Assembly (NCBI RefSeq): GCF_013389455.1
Contig: NZ_CP058278.1
Span: 620,001 to 684,000 of the forward strand
From: Flavobacterium inviolabile
Lineage (GTDB): Bacteria > Bacteroidota > Bacteroidia > Flavobacteriales > Flavobacteriaceae
DNA: 64,000 nucleotides
Reading direction: 5' to 3'
The notes beneath the pieces are model-generated. The model saw only the letters and a list, made by a program, of their open reading frames with translations, was not told the origin of the DNA and did not search any database. Each line of letters begins with the position of its first letter. Position 1 is the first letter of the stretch. Below are positions 35,372 through 44,928 of this stretch, one piece after another. A program made the translations under genes and the position numbers.

Positions 35372-37747
35372 ATGAAGTCTATATCTTTTCTACTCCTAAG
35401 TATCTTTTTCAGCCTTACCACATTAGCCCAAAACGGATCCTTAAAAGGAACAGTCACCGACGAAAACAACAATCTGGTTACCCATGCCAGTGTTATTTTA
35501 ATCGAAAATAATCTGACCACAACTACCGATGCTTCCGGTAATTATGTTTTTTCCGATTTACCGTATGGAAAATACAACCTTAAAGTGAGCAGCATGACCT
35601 ACAAAGCAGAACTGCTTGTGGTAACAATCGACAAACCGAATACCATTGTCAACTTTAAACTAAAAGTAAACGAACAGTTGCTGGATGAAGTGGAAGTATT
35701 CGGAAAAAGAAACAAACAGCCGGAAAAACTACAGGCTTTAACGCGGTTACCGTTAAAACCAAGTGAGCAGATACAGAGTATTTCAATTATTTCCTCAAAA
35801 TTAATCGAGCAGCAGGGAAATCTAACCATTTCGGACGCAACTAAAAACGTTCCGGGTGTTTACACCTTTGCTACTTATGGAAACAAAAGAGAAAGTATGT
35901 CTTCCCGTGGATTCCGCGGTATTCCGATTTTGAAAAACGGGGTACGTGTTAATTCCGATTTCAGAGGTGTCGGGATTTTAACGGATGCCATTGGTATTGA
36001 CAATATTCAGGTGTTAAAAGGAACAGCAGCCATCACTCAGGGTGTTGCAACCGATTTGGGAAGCCCGGGCGGTGTGATCAATATTGTTACCAAAACCCCG
36101 AAATTTCAATCCGGTGGTGAAGTAGCCCTTCGTGGCGGAAGCTGGGGATTATTCCGTCCGACGTTTGACGTGTATGGTCCGATTGACGATAACGAAAAAA
36201 TTGCGTTCCGTGTAAACGGTGCCTACGAAAGAAGCGACAGCTACAGAAGCATGATCTCTAACGAGCGTTTGTATTTCAATCCTTCCCTGCAATGGAAAGC
36301 CAATGATAAAACAACGGTTACGGTAGAGATGGATTACCTGGACGACAGCAGAACACCCGATTTGGGAACGGTAAATCTTGCCGGTAATGACATCAATGCC
36401 ATTTATGACCTGCCGCACGATAAATTCCTGGGATTCAAATCCGACCGTGTTGCCACAAAAAATGCTACCTACACTATTCGTGTGGACCGAAAATTAAACG
36501 ATAAATTCTCGCTTCGTGCCGCTTATTTCAAATCGGATCTGGATATAGACGATACCGGAGCCAGCCTGTCGCAACTGGCATCCAGCTTTAACGAGCGCAA
36601 ACGTTCGATAAGCAATAACACCCGAAAAGACATAAACGATGTATTACAGTTAGACCTTGTTGGTCAGGACATCCAAACCGGTTTTCTAAAACACACGTTT
36701 CAGGCGGGTATGGATTATTCCAGCAACAATACTGAAACGACAAACTCCAAATCGGTTGTTATCGATACGATAAATGTTTTTGGAAACATCCCGAATATAT
36801 ACCCTACTCCAAACAGTCCGTTGGCTTTCGGAAGTTCGGAAAACACCAAATCAAGAGCGTTAGGTTTATTGGTTCAGGACATGATTACCTGGAACAAATG
36901 GTTAAAAACTTTTGTAGGATTGCGTTACAGCAGCGTTGAAATTACCAAATCGAATACTGTGGGAACACAGCGAAACGATGCCTGGAATCCATTGGCAGGT
37001 GTTATCTTCACGCCGATGAGCAACATTAACCTGTTTGCGTCCTACACGAACAGTTCCAATCCGAGAAGTGCCGCTTTATTAAGCCATAGCGGAGAAGAAT
37101 TAGGAAATGAAAGATGGGATCAGTTCGAAACCGGGTTTAAAACAACCTGGATTAACGACCGTCTGCGTTTTAACCTGACTTTATTTAAAATCAACAATAA
37201 AGACATGAACCTTCCGGTTTATGACGAGAACTGGGTAGCTACAGGCTACTATCAAAAAGGCGGAAATGACGAACGTAAAGGTATTGAGGTAGAACTTTCC
37301 GGTAGAATTTTAGAAAACCTGGAAGTCATTACCGGTTACTCGTATATTGATGCCAAATACAAAGAACACACGGCTTATGTTTATAATTCTTCGCCGTTAA
37401 ACACGCCGAAACACACTTTTAATGCCTGGGCAAATTATACTTTCACAGGTGCTTTAAAAGGATTCTCTTTAGGTGCCGGAGCTTATTATACCGGAAAAAG
37501 ACCTATGAACGACTGGTCTGCCGGAGCTGTAACCCACGAAGGAATTGTTCCAAACCAGAAACCGTTTGACATTGATTCGTATATGAATGTAAACATCCAG
37601 GCAGCCTACAAATTCGACCAGCATTGGGGTGTTCGTTTGTTCATCAACAATGTCTTTAATGAAATTGGTTATAATGCTTACCGAACCTCATTCATTAACC
37701 AAACCGATCCGAGAAACTTTTCAGGTATGCTTACCTATCGTTTTTAA
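35372..37747 (+). CDS. TonB-dependent siderophore receptor
   Basis: About 791 residues from the ATG at 35372 (an upstream TTG would add 10 residues without signal character). Signal peptide, CarboxypepD_reg-like domain (GSLKGTVTDENNNLVTHASV), then a plug with IQSISIISSKLIEQQGN, GFRGIPILKNGVR and VLKGTAAITQG. The barrel ends in a C-terminal Phe (LTYRF). This arrangement resembles the FhuA/FecA-type siderophore receptor subfamily (TIGR01783). It imports ferric siderophore across the outer membrane with TonB energy. No siderophore biosynthesis genes are nearby. Confidence 0.92.
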   Translation: MKSISFLLLSIFFSLTTLAQNGSLKGTVTDENNNLVTHASVILIENNLTTTTDASGNYVFSDLPYGKYNLKVSSMTYKAELLVVTIDKPNTIVNFKLKVNEQLLDEVEVFGKRNKQPEKLQALTRLPLKPSEQIQSISIISSKLIEQQGNLTISDATKNVPGVYTFATYGNKRESMSSRGFRGIPILKNGVRVNSDFRGVGILTDAIGIDNIQVLKGTAAITQGVATDLGSPGGVINIVTKTPKFQSGGEVALRGGSWGLFRPTFDVYGPIDDNEKIAFRVNGAYERSDSYRSMISNERLYFNPSLQWKANDKTTVTVEMDYLDDSRTPDLGTVNLAGNDINAIYDLPHDKFLGFKSDRVATKNATYTIRVDRKLNDKFSLRAAYFKSDLDIDDTGASLSQLASSFNERKRSISNNTRKDINDVLQLDLVGQDIQTGFLKHTFQAGMDYSSNNTETTNSKSVVIDTINVFGNIPNIYPTPNSPLAFGSSENTKSRALGLLVQDMITWNKWLKTFVGLRYSSVEITKSNTVGTQRNDAWNPLAGVIFTPMSNINLFASYTNSSNPRSAALLSHSGEELGNERWDQFETGFKTTWINDRLRFNLTLFKINNKDMNLPVYDENWVATGYYQKGGNDERKGIEVELSGRILENLEVITGYSYIDAKYKEHTAYVYNSSPLNTPKHTFNAWANYTFTGALKGFSLGAGAYYTGKRPMNDWSAGAVTHEGIVPNQKPFDIDSYMNVNIQAAYKFDQHWGVRLFINNVFNEIGYNAYRTSFINQTDPRNFSGMLTYRF

Positions 37748-37763
37748 AATGCAATACGTCAAG

Positions 37764-37802
37764 AAGAAGGTTTTCATTTATGAAGACCTTCTTTATTTTA
37801 TT
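37764..37802 (+). terminator. Terminator of the siderophore receptor gene
   Basis: AAGAAGGTTTTCAT / ATGAAGACCTTCTT: a 14-bp stem with one wobble, followed by TATTTTATT, 16 bp after the stop. Confidence 0.75.
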
Positions 37803-37936
37803 CCAGCACCTTTCTTCCTTGCGCACACTGTGCCGGTTGCGAAAAACCATCCCGTTTACAGCGAAGAAAAGAAAACCGTTATTATACAATAACAAATCTT
37901 TATGATTCCAACGATTTAAAAAATAGTAAAACTTTG

Positions 37937-37944
37937 TAACTTTG
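37937..37944 (+). promoter_or_regulatory. Putative -7 box for the bacilliredoxin gene
   Basis: TAACTTTG matches TAnnTTTG and lies 25 bp before the ATG. Confidence 0.4.
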
Positions 37945-37969
37945 TGGTCTAACTATCAAATAAATTGTT

Positions 37970-38380
37970 ATGTATCCAGAAGAAATGGTAAAACCAATGC
38001 GTGCCGAATTATCCGACGTTGGTTTTCAGGAATTATATAGTGCAGAAGCTGTTGATAATGCTTTATCAAAAGAAGGAACAACTTTAGTGGTTGTAAATTC
38101 GGTTTGCGGTTGTGCGGCAAGAAATGCACGTCCGGGAGCAAAAATGAGCCTTGACAACGGTAAAAAACCAGATCAGTTAATCACGGTTTTTGCAGGTGTT
38201 GATAAAGATGCTGTTGATGCTGCACGCCAGCACATGTTCCCATTCCCGCCATCATCGCCAAGTATGGCTTTGTTTAAAAACGGAGAATTGGTTCACATGT
38301 TAGAGCGCCATCATATTGAAGGTCGTCCTGCGGAATTAATCGCAGAAAACCTGAAAGACGCTTATAACGAATACTGTTAA
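37970..38380 (+). CDS. Bacilliredoxin-type protein (BrxA/BrxB, YphP/YqiW family)
   Basis: 136 residues with a thioredoxin-like fold. The CGC motif C46-G-C48 (SVCGCAARNARPG) is the family signature and differs from the CxxC of thioredoxins. Bacilliredoxins remove bacillithiol from mixed disulfides. Family length is about 140 residues, so it is complete. A probable YfiT/BstA gene at 15902 gives a second hint that bacillithiol is used, but no BshA, BshB or BshC gene is in the window. Terminator follows. Confidence 0.9.
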   Translation: MYPEEMVKPMRAELSDVGFQELYSAEAVDNALSKEGTTLVVVNSVCGCAARNARPGAKMSLDNGKKPDQLITVFAGVDKDAVDAARQHMFPFPPSSPSMALFKNGELVHMLERHHIEGRPAELIAENLKDAYNEYC

Positions 38381-38401
38381 TTTTGTTAGACAAAATAATA
38401 G

Positions 38402-38428
38402 AAACCACGTTAAAGCGTGGTTTTTTTA
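38402..38428 (+). terminator. Terminator of the bacilliredoxin gene
   Basis: AAACCACG / CGTGGTTT stem with a loop of TTAAAG and a T tract (seven T) at 38421-38427. Confidence 0.85.
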
Positions 38429-38464
38429 TTTATTGAATTATCTTTGCCCGAAATAACTCCAGTA

Positions 38465-39199
38465 ATGCAAAAAATTATTTCATATCCATTATCCGTTATT
38501 TACTATCTGTTTTTTGGATTGTGCTTAGTGATTTTCCACCCTATACAGTGGATCTGTCTTAATCTTTTTGGTTATCAGGCACATAAAAAGAGTGTGGATT
38601 ATTTGAATTTTTTATTGGTCAAGTGTACAAATCTGCTGGGAACCACCTATACGTTTGAGCATAAAGAGCGTATTCCGGCCAATGTTCCGGTTATTTTTGT
38701 TGCCAACCACCAAAGTATGTATGATATCGTAGGAATTATATGGTATCTTCGCCGTTCGCATCCCAAATTTGTGAGTAAAAAAGAATTAGGAAAAGGAATT
38801 CCCAGTGTTTCATACAATTTAAGACACGGCGGTTCCGTTTTAATAGATAGAAAAGACCCGAAACAAGCCCTGCCGACTATTAAAAGCCTGGCAGATTATA
38901 TACAAAAACACCAGCGCGCTGCGGTTATTTTTCCGGAAGGAACCAGAAGCAAAACCGGTGTACCGAAACGGTTCTCGGAAAACGGATTAAAAATTCTATG
39001 CAAATATGCCCCATCGGCATATATTGTTCCGATATCGATAAACAACTCCTGGAAAATGGTCCGGTTCGGAGCCTTTCCAATGGGATTAGGAAATAAATTA
39101 AAATTCACCATTCACGAACCCATAGCCGTGAAAGACCATTCCTTCCAAGAGATAATGGAAAAGACAGAAAATGCAGTGGTTCAGGGAATAAAAAATTAA
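38465..39199 (+). CDS. 1-acyl-sn-glycerol-3-phosphate acyltransferase-like protein (PlsC family)
   Basis: About 244 residues from the ATG at 38465; an earlier in-frame GTG lies inside the terminator. N-terminal membrane segment(s), then the catalytic HX4D motif H82-QSMY-D87 (NHQSMYD) and FPEGTRSK near 155, both diagnostic for PlsC-type acyltransferases. It transfers an acyl chain to lysophosphatidate or a related lysolipid at the inner membrane. An acyl-ACP desaturase follows 4 bp downstream, suggesting a lipid-modifying operon. Confidence 0.9.
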   Translation: MQKIISYPLSVIYYLFFGLCLVIFHPIQWICLNLFGYQAHKKSVDYLNFLLVKCTNLLGTTYTFEHKERIPANVPVIFVANHQSMYDIVGIIWYLRRSHPKFVSKKELGKGIPSVSYNLRHGGSVLIDRKDPKQALPTIKSLADYIQKHQRAAVIFPEGTRSKTGVPKRFSENGLKILCKYAPSAYIVPISINNSWKMVRFGAFPMGLGNKLKFTIHEPIAVKDHSFQEIMEKTENAVVQGIKN

Positions 39200-39203
39200 G
39201 ATT

Positions 39204-40193
39204 ATGTCAATAAAAAATGTGCGTCTGGAAGTGATGCAATTTCTGGAAAAAAACATCGATCATTTCGTCGAGCAATATCTGATTCCGATTGAAAAGATAT
39301 GGCAGCCTTCGGATATGCTGCCCAATTCGGAAGAAGAGAATTTCTTCGAAGAAGTAAAAGAGTTGAGAGAAATCGCAAAAGAATTACCGTATGATTTCTG
39401 GGTAGTTTTAGTAGGCGATACAATTACCGAAGAAGCGTTACCCACTTATGAATCGTGGTTAATGGATGTGGAAGGCGTTTCACAGCATCCGGACAACGGA
39501 TGGTCAAAATGGTTGCGCCACTGGACAGGAGAAGAGAACCGCCACGGTGACTTATTAAACAAATACCTGTATTTATCCGGCCGTGTTAACATGCGCGAAG
39601 TAGAAATTACCACGCAGCATTTAATAACAGACGGTTTTGATCCGGGAACCGACAGAGATCCTTATAAGAACTTTGTTTTTACCAGTTTTCAGGAATTGGC
39701 GACCTATGTTTCCCACAATCGCGTAGCGCAGATTGCTAAAAAATTCGGAGATCATAAATTATCGAAAATCTGTAAAATGATTGCCGGAGACGAAATGCGT
39801 CACCACCATGCCTACAGTGAATTCGTAAACCGTATTTTCAAGGTTGATCCAAGCGAAATGATGCTGGCATTCCAATACATGATGAAACAAAAAATCACCA
39901 TGCCGGCGCATTTGATCCGTGAATCGGGCGAGCGTATCGGAACTGCTTTCGAGCAATTCTCCGAATCGGCACAACGTATCGGTGTTTATACCGCTATGGA
40001 TTATGTTGATATCCTGCAGAAACTGATTGACAAATGGGAACTGGAAAAAATTACCGGCTTGACCGATGAGGCTGAAAAAGCCCGTGATTATCTGACAAAA
40101 CTACCGGGAAGAATGACCCGAATAGCAGAGCGAATGGTGGTATCACCGGAATCTCATGTATTCAAATGGGTTCAGCCGGCTTTAATAAAATAA
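39204..40193 (+). CDS. Acyl-ACP desaturase (ferritin-like diiron)
   Basis: 329 residues. The two ExxH motifs that hold the diiron site are visible: E110-ENRH114 region (EENRHG) and D196-EMRH200 (GDEMRHHH). The fold is the soluble stearoyl-ACP desaturase type; it introduces a cis double bond into acyl-ACP in an O2-dependent reaction. Position specificity cannot be read. The operon partner is the PlsC-like acyltransferase, so unsaturated chains may be passed into phospholipid. Terminator follows. Confidence 0.92.
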   Translation: MSIKNVRLEVMQFLEKNIDHFVEQYLIPIEKIWQPSDMLPNSEEENFFEEVKELREIAKELPYDFWVVLVGDTITEEALPTYESWLMDVEGVSQHPDNGWSKWLRHWTGEENRHGDLLNKYLYLSGRVNMREVEITTQHLITDGFDPGTDRDPYKNFVFTSFQELATYVSHNRVAQIAKKFGDHKLSKICKMIAGDEMRHHHAYSEFVNRIFKVDPSEMMLAFQYMMKQKITMPAHLIRESGERIGTAFEQFSESAQRIGVYTAMDYVDILQKLIDKWELEKITGLTDEAEKARDYLTKLPGRMTRIAERMVVSPESHVFKWVQPALIK

Positions 40194-40201
40194 TGTAATC
40201 T

Positions 40202-40230
40202 AAAATCCTTTCCTCACCGAAAGGATTTTT
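40202..40230 (+). terminator. Terminator of the acyltransferase-desaturase unit
   Basis: AAAATCCTTTC / GAAAGGATTTTT with a short loop and T tract. Confidence 0.85.
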
Positions 40231-40245
40231 AACTTTTATTCCTTT

Positions 40246-40890
40246 ATGAGTTTAATTGACAATACTATTCTTTTTGTAAAAAAACAACTGGAAGATGCCG
40301 AAGGCGGACACGACTGGTTTCATATCGAGCGGGTATATAAAAATGCCTTACTGATCGCACAGGGCGAAACCTGCGACCTTACCGTTGTTAAACTGGGTGC
40401 TTTACTGCATGATGTAGCCGACAGCAAGTTCCACAATGGCGATGAAACGGTAGGCCCTAAAGTAGCCAGAGCTTTCCTGGAAGGCGAGAATGCCCCTGAA
40501 GACATCATACAGCATGTGATCGGGATCATTGAGAATATTTCTTTTAAAGGCGGTAATTTCGAAAAGAAATTCCATTCCAGAGAACTGGATATCGTTCAGG
40601 ATGCCGACAGGCTGGATGCTATTGGCGCTATTGGTATTGCCCGCGCTTTTAACTACGGCGGCTTTAAAAACAGAGCCCTTCACAATCCGAATATTCCGGT
40701 GAACCTCAACATGTCTAAAGAAGAATACAAAAAAACCGAAGCGCCTACAATTAATCATTTCTATGAAAAACTGTTGCTTTTAAAAGACCGCATGAATACC
40801 GAAACCGGAAAGAAAATTGCCACAGAACGCCATCATTATATGGAAAATTTCCTTTCCCAGTTTTATGCGGAATGGGATGGTGAAAAATAA
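40246..40890 (+). CDS. HD domain phosphohydrolase
   Basis: 214 residues. GHDWFHIERVYKNAL gives the first metal His, LGALLHDVADSKF the HD pair, and QDADRLDAIGAIGIAR the late Asp. Together these are the HD superfamily metal site found in small phosphohydrolases of the YedJ/YpgQ group. The substrate is probably a nucleotide or other phosphoester. No signal peptide. It converges on a helical-repeat gene. Confidence 0.9.
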   Translation: MSLIDNTILFVKKQLEDAEGGHDWFHIERVYKNALLIAQGETCDLTVVKLGALLHDVADSKFHNGDETVGPKVARAFLEGENAPEDIIQHVIGIIENISFKGGNFEKKFHSRELDIVQDADRLDAIGAIGIARAFNYGGFKNRALHNPNIPVNLNMSKEEYKKTEAPTINHFYEKLLLLKDRMNTETGKKIATERHHYMENFLSQFYAEWDGEK

Positions 40891-40891
40891 G

Positions 40892-42382
40892 CTAAACCGT
40901 TTGGACCAGTTGTAACGTAACGTCATAAATGTTCCTTTTTTCAATCTTAGCCTTTAGCCAGGCATAGAAGCTCATAACAAAAAGGTCTTCTTCCTGGTAG
41001 GTCTTCCATTGAAACGATTCCTCCACCAGCTTTTTAAATGCTGCTGAAACAAAATATTCGGGCGCGTTCAGGTATTTTTCTACTAATGACAGAAAAATCA
41101 GGACGCGCTCTTCTTTTACATCCGTCAGGTATTTTTTATACCGTCTTTTAAAACTGCTCAACCGGGAGAACACATAATCAATATTTTTCAGTTCGATGTG
41201 AAGCAGGATCTCGATCAGGTTCTTTTTAATGGCCCATTCCACACCCTGTTTTTTCTCATACCAGGCATCCGTATGCCCGAATCCTTTTAACAGCTGCTGT
41301 ACTTTTTTTAAATCGTGCTGCTGAAAATAAAACACCGCCAGGCTTAACTCCAGATCAAGTATTTCCGAAACTTCCGCATGCCGGGTTTCCTTTAACACCA
41401 GTTCTGCCAGCGATATGGCCACAGCCGCTTTACCGGAATAGTTCTCATTAAGACACCGCAGCAGCATTAACCGAAGGTAAAATCGCTGGTAGTATGCCTT
41501 GTCCTGCTTACCCATTTCTGTTTCCATTCTGTCGAGATAGGCTTTGGATGTTTCAAACTTTTTGTTCCTGAAAAGCACATTTGCCATAAAATACAGGATG
41601 TGAATGTGGTAAAAAAGATGCTTGTCTGCCAGTTCCTTTTTGGTTAAAATAAAACGATAACTCTTGTCGACAAAACGTTCAATCTGATGGTAATTGTTAT
41701 GCAATGCCGCATATTCATTAGCAATGAACAAAATCTGGTAGAGCGATTTAAACGTCAGTATTTCTTTGAGTGAAATATTGTACTGCTCAATGGTTTTTAA
41801 AATCGTTTGCTGAAAATCGAAGCCCGCTGCTCCTTCCCTGATTTTAGCCAACTCATGACGCAGCAAGGCATATCCCAGATTGAGCTGTTCTTCCTGCAAA
41901 AACTTTTGCTGGTTGATCCGGTATTTTTCCGTCAGTTCCGGAAAGGTTATTTTTTCATCCAGATGGGCATATTCAATATGCGTATGATAGATCTCGTTCA
42001 GTAGGTTAAAACGCTCCAGCTGCAACGCTTTTTCTTCTGCCATCCGCAAGGTCTTAAAAGCCGCCTTATATTGTTTGTGCTCAAAAAATACCCGGCAAAC
42101 AATAATAAGCCTAACAATAACCCTTTCTTCTGAAGTATCGCTTTCAAAACGCTTGTTGCCAATAAATTCAATCAGGTTCTGATACAACCGTTTGCGCAAT
42201 GCATACAACGCCTGTTTGTTTTCTTTTGCAACTATTTCCTTTTTTATATCGTCAGTTTTTAACAAACTGAAAAGCTGTATATTTTTAGTATCATGTCGTT
42301 TGTTTTTCTTTTTCAGATAGCCAATAAATTCTTCCTTTTCAGTATTTGAAAGAATATTTATAATTCCGGAAACCGCATTCAT
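40892..42382 (-). CDS. Helical-repeat (TPR-like) protein of unknown function
   Basis: About 496 residues if started at the ATG at 42382 (a GTG at 42403 would add seven). The protein is almost wholly helical and basic, with repeated pairs such as EHKQYKAAFKTLRMAEEKAL and NKKFETSKAYLDRMETEMG that suggest degenerate TPR-like repeats. No signal peptide, membrane segment or catalytic motif. Similar proteins seem confined to Bacteroidota. It ends 2 bp past the HD gene stop in convergent orientation. The role is unknown; a scaffold is one option. Confidence 0.7.
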   Translation of the reverse strand: MNAVSGIINILSNTEKEEFIGYLKKKNKRHDTKNIQLFSLLKTDDIKKEIVAKENKQALYALRKRLYQNLIEFIGNKRFESDTSEERVIVRLIIVCRVFFEHKQYKAAFKTLRMAEEKALQLERFNLLNEIYHTHIEYAHLDEKITFPELTEKYRINQQKFLQEEQLNLGYALLRHELAKIREGAAGFDFQQTILKTIEQYNISLKEILTFKSLYQILFIANEYAALHNNYHQIERFVDKSYRFILTKKELADKHLFYHIHILYFMANVLFRNKKFETSKAYLDRMETEMGKQDKAYYQRFYLRLMLLRCLNENYSGKAAVAISLAELVLKETRHAEVSEILDLELSLAVFYFQQHDLKKVQQLLKGFGHTDAWYEKKQGVEWAIKKNLIEILLHIELKNIDYVFSRLSSFKRRYKKYLTDVKEERVLIFLSLVEKYLNAPEYFVSAAFKKLVEESFQWKTYQEEDLFVMSFYAWLKAKIEKRNIYDVTLQLVQTV

Positions 42383-42505
42383 CGCTTTACTTTTTTTAGA
42401 CACTAAAGATATTAAATAGAATTTATATCGTCAGTTTTTTATAAATATTGATTTTTTACATTTTCTTTTTTGCCTGAATTTTGCCTTATCAAAAACAAAA
42501 TAATT

Positions 42506-42973
42506 ATGGAAAATTTCAAAACATCAGCAACAGTGGAAACCGCAACAAAACAACACAACAAGGAAACGAAACCTTCGCTGCAAAAACCCAGTAATGCGTT
42601 CGTTGGCGCTTCGTGGATCGTTTTATTGACCGGCATCGTTTCATTCTGCATCGGACTTTTTAACGCTACAATGCAATTGAACGAAAAAGGATATTATTTT
42701 ACGATACTGCTTTTCGGTTTGTTCTCGGTTATCTCCGTTCAGAAAAGTGTCCGTGATAAAATGGAAGGCATCCCGGTTACCGAAATTTATTATGGCATCA
42801 GCTGGTTTTCGATGATCGCTTCCATCACCCTCTTAATCATCGGTTTGTGGAATGCCGATTTACTATTAAGCGAAAAAGGCTTTTTTGGAATGGCATTTGT
42901 ACTGAGTTTGTTCGCAGCAATTACGGTTCAGAAAAATACCCGTGATTTAAAATTAGCCGAAAGCGAAAACTAA
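42506..42973 (+). CDS. YiaA/YiaB family inner-membrane protein
   Basis: About 155 residues from the ATG at 42506. Two copies of a two-helix unit with the YiaAB signature: [23 protein letters not shown] followed by NEKGYY and VQKSVRD, then [22 protein letters not shown] followed by SEKGFF and VQKNTRD. It gives four membrane helices. The function of YiaA is unknown. It is divergent from the helical-repeat gene and 73 bp before the DUF2157 gene. Confidence 0.87.
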   Translation: MENFKTSATVETATKQHNKETKPSLQKPSNAFVGASWIVLLTGIVSFCIGLFNATMQLNEKGYYFTILLFGLFSVISVQKSVRDKMEGIPVTEIYYGISWFSMIASITLLIIGLWNADLLLSEKGFFGMAFVLSLFAAITVQKNTRDLKLAESEN

Positions 42974-43046
42974 TGGTATTCATTCCGGCCTGTAAAGCAA
43001 TAACATTCCGATTAAAAACGTATTTTAGTAGTAAATCCAAGCTGTT

Positions 43047-44312
43047 ATGAGTTCCAAAATCCTGAAAGAGCTTCCGAAATTAGTGCGGGAACAGGTTATC
43101 ACTCCCGAAACCGCCCAAGCCATTGAACACTATTATCAATCCAGACCGGATACTAAAACCAATAGCCTTTTGACCATTTTTGGCGTTCTGGGTGCTATTC
43201 TGGTTGGCTTAGGCATCATCCTGATTTTTGCGCACAACTGGGATAATTTTCCCAAAGGAGTCAAAGTATTCCTAGCCTTTTTGCCATTACTGATCAGCCA
43301 GTTTTTTACCGGCTATGCGATCCTGCAAAAGAAAAGTGCTGTCTGGAAAGAAATAACCGGAACCTTTCTTTTCTTTTCAGTCGGCACCGCCATTGCGCTG
43401 ATTAGCCAGATCTATCATATTCCGGGGGATTTGGGCAACTATCTCTTCACCTGGACATTGCTTTGCCTGCCGCTGATTTATCTTTTAAAATCCAATGCTT
43501 TAGCCTTGCTGCATCTGGTTTTCACCACCTACTACGGCGCGGTGGCCGGCTATAGTGACGGATCGTATCCGTGGTTTTATCTGGTTTTTATCCTTTTGTT
43601 CCTTCCGCATTATTATCAGCTGTGTAAAGAGCATGCCGGAGGAAATATCACCGCTGTATTTCATTGGCTCCTGCCATTCAGTTTTACGATAACATTAGGA
43701 ACTTTTTTCAGCAGTTCTTCCCAGCTGGGCTTTTTAATGTACATAACTTTATTCGGTTTGTTTTACAATACCGGCAAACTGTCCTTTCTCAAAGCGCACA
43801 GCTTTATTAAAAACGGCTACCTGCTGATCGGAACCATCGGAACGACTATACTGGCTATCGTTTTGAGTTCGAAATGGTTTTGGACAAATTATTATTTTGA
43901 AAAAGATTTTAACTATAAGGATTTCGGACTGTTAGTAATGCTGCAATGTGCCGCTGCCGGCGTACTCTGGCTAACCGTAAAACAACAAAAATCTTATAAA
44001 GAGGTCAACGGATTCCAACTTATTTTCCTGGTTTTTAGCGGCATTTTCCTTTTAGGACTGGCCCACTCAATTGCAGGAATTGTGCTGACCAATCTTTTAG
44101 TGCTGCTAATGGGCGCCTATATGGTAAAAATAGGGGCAACCCGATTCAATTTCACCATCCTGAATTACGGTTTATTAATTATTACCACACTGATTATCTG
44201 CCGCTTCTTCGACACCAATATGTCTTTTATTATCAGAGGCCTGCTGTTTATACTCATAGGTGCCGGTTTTTTCTCGGCAAATTATCTCTTATTACAGAAA
44301 ACCAAAAAATAG
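43047..44312 (+). CDS. DUF2157 domain multi-pass membrane protein
   Basis: 421 residues. An N-terminal soluble helix (EQVITPETAQAIEHYY) precedes about ten membrane segments beginning TIFGVLGAILVGLGIILIFAHNWDNFP, the characteristic DUF2157 start. No transport signature is evident. In Bacteroidota the family is regularly paired with a GDYxxLxY protein, as here (the next gene starts 6 bp downstream). The two may form an envelope complex of unknown role. Confidence 0.85.
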   Translation: MSSKILKELPKLVREQVITPETAQAIEHYYQSRPDTKTNSLLTIFGVLGAILVGLGIILIFAHNWDNFPKGVKVFLAFLPLLISQFFTGYAILQKKSAVWKEITGTFLFFSVGTAIALISQIYHIPGDLGNYLFTWTLLCLPLIYLLKSNALALLHLVFTTYYGAVAGYSDGSYPWFYLVFILLFLPHYYQLCKEHAGGNITAVFHWLLPFSFTITLGTFFSSSSQLGFLMYITLFGLFYNTGKLSFLKAHSFIKNGYLLIGTIGTTILAIVLSSKWFWTNYYFEKDFNYKDFGLLVMLQCAAAGVLWLTVKQQKSYKEVNGFQLIFLVFSGIFLLGLAHSIAGIVLTNLLVLLMGAYMVKIGATRFNFTILNYGLLIITTLIICRFFDTNMSFIIRGLLFILIGAGFFSANYLLLQKTKK

Positions 44313-44318
44313 GCTCTT

Positions 44319-44876
44319 ATGAAAACCAAACATTTATTACTGCTTTTTGGTCTGGTGGCTTTGGTACAAATCATTGTCCCGGCGTCTATGATTTTTAAGA
44401 ATCAGGAAATCCTTAAAAACGGAACGGTCTACAAATTCAAAACGGCTCCCGTTGACCCTAACAATCCTTTTGTTGGCAAGTATATTTCCCTGAATTACAA
44501 CCTGAATTCATTTCCTTCGACGGACAGCATCTGGGAAGGTTCCGATAAAATATACCTGTATCTGACCCGGGATCAAAAGGGATTTGCGGCCATTAAAAGC
44601 GTTTCCAAAGTAAAACGGAACGATACCAAAGACGACTTTGTGGTTGCCAAAGTGAACTATGCCTTTGGAGGAAAGGTTTATTTTAATTTACCGTTCAACA
44701 CCTATTATATGGAAGAAGGCAAGGCCTATGATGCGGAAGTCGCTTACCGGGAACAGCAAAACGACACGATTACCTATCCCACGTATGCACTGGTACATAT
44801 AAAAGACGGCCAGGCGGTTTTATCGGATGTGATCATTAAAGATATTCCGATAAAAGATTATGTCTCTAAAAAATAA
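44319..44876 (+). CDS. GDYxxLxY domain protein
   Basis: 185 residues with an N-terminal hydrophobic signal or anchor. The domain signature appears here as GKYISLNY near residue 50, after DPNNPFVGKY. The protein is rich in beta strands and Lys/Tyr and probably sits in the periplasm. It is found paired with DUF2157 or DUF4401 membrane proteins. Its function is unknown. Confidence 0.83.
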   Translation: MKTKHLLLLFGLVALVQIIVPASMIFKNQEILKNGTVYKFKTAPVDPNNPFVGKYISLNYNLNSFPSTDSIWEGSDKIYLYLTRDQKGFAAIKSVSKVKRNDTKDDFVVAKVNYAFGGKVYFNLPFNTYYMEEGKAYDAEVAYREQQNDTITYPTYALVHIKDGQAVLSDVIIKDIPIKDYVSKK

Positions 44877-44910
44877 AAAAAGTCCTTATCGATTTGGATA
44901 AGGACTTTTG
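44872..44910. terminator. Bidirectional terminator between GDYxxLxY and enoyl-CoA hydratase genes
   Basis: A 13-bp stem AAAAGTCCTTATC / GATAAGGACTTTT with a 6-base loop. Its A/T-tract flanks are strong on the minus side and fair on the plus side. Confidence 0.85.
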
Positions 44911-44928
44911 CTTTCTGGTATTTCCTTT

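Noticed and set aside
37629..37892. Frame overlapping the end of the siderophore receptor and its terminator
   Set aside because: Its first part is the receptor in another frame, and it crosses a clear terminator. No family resemblance.
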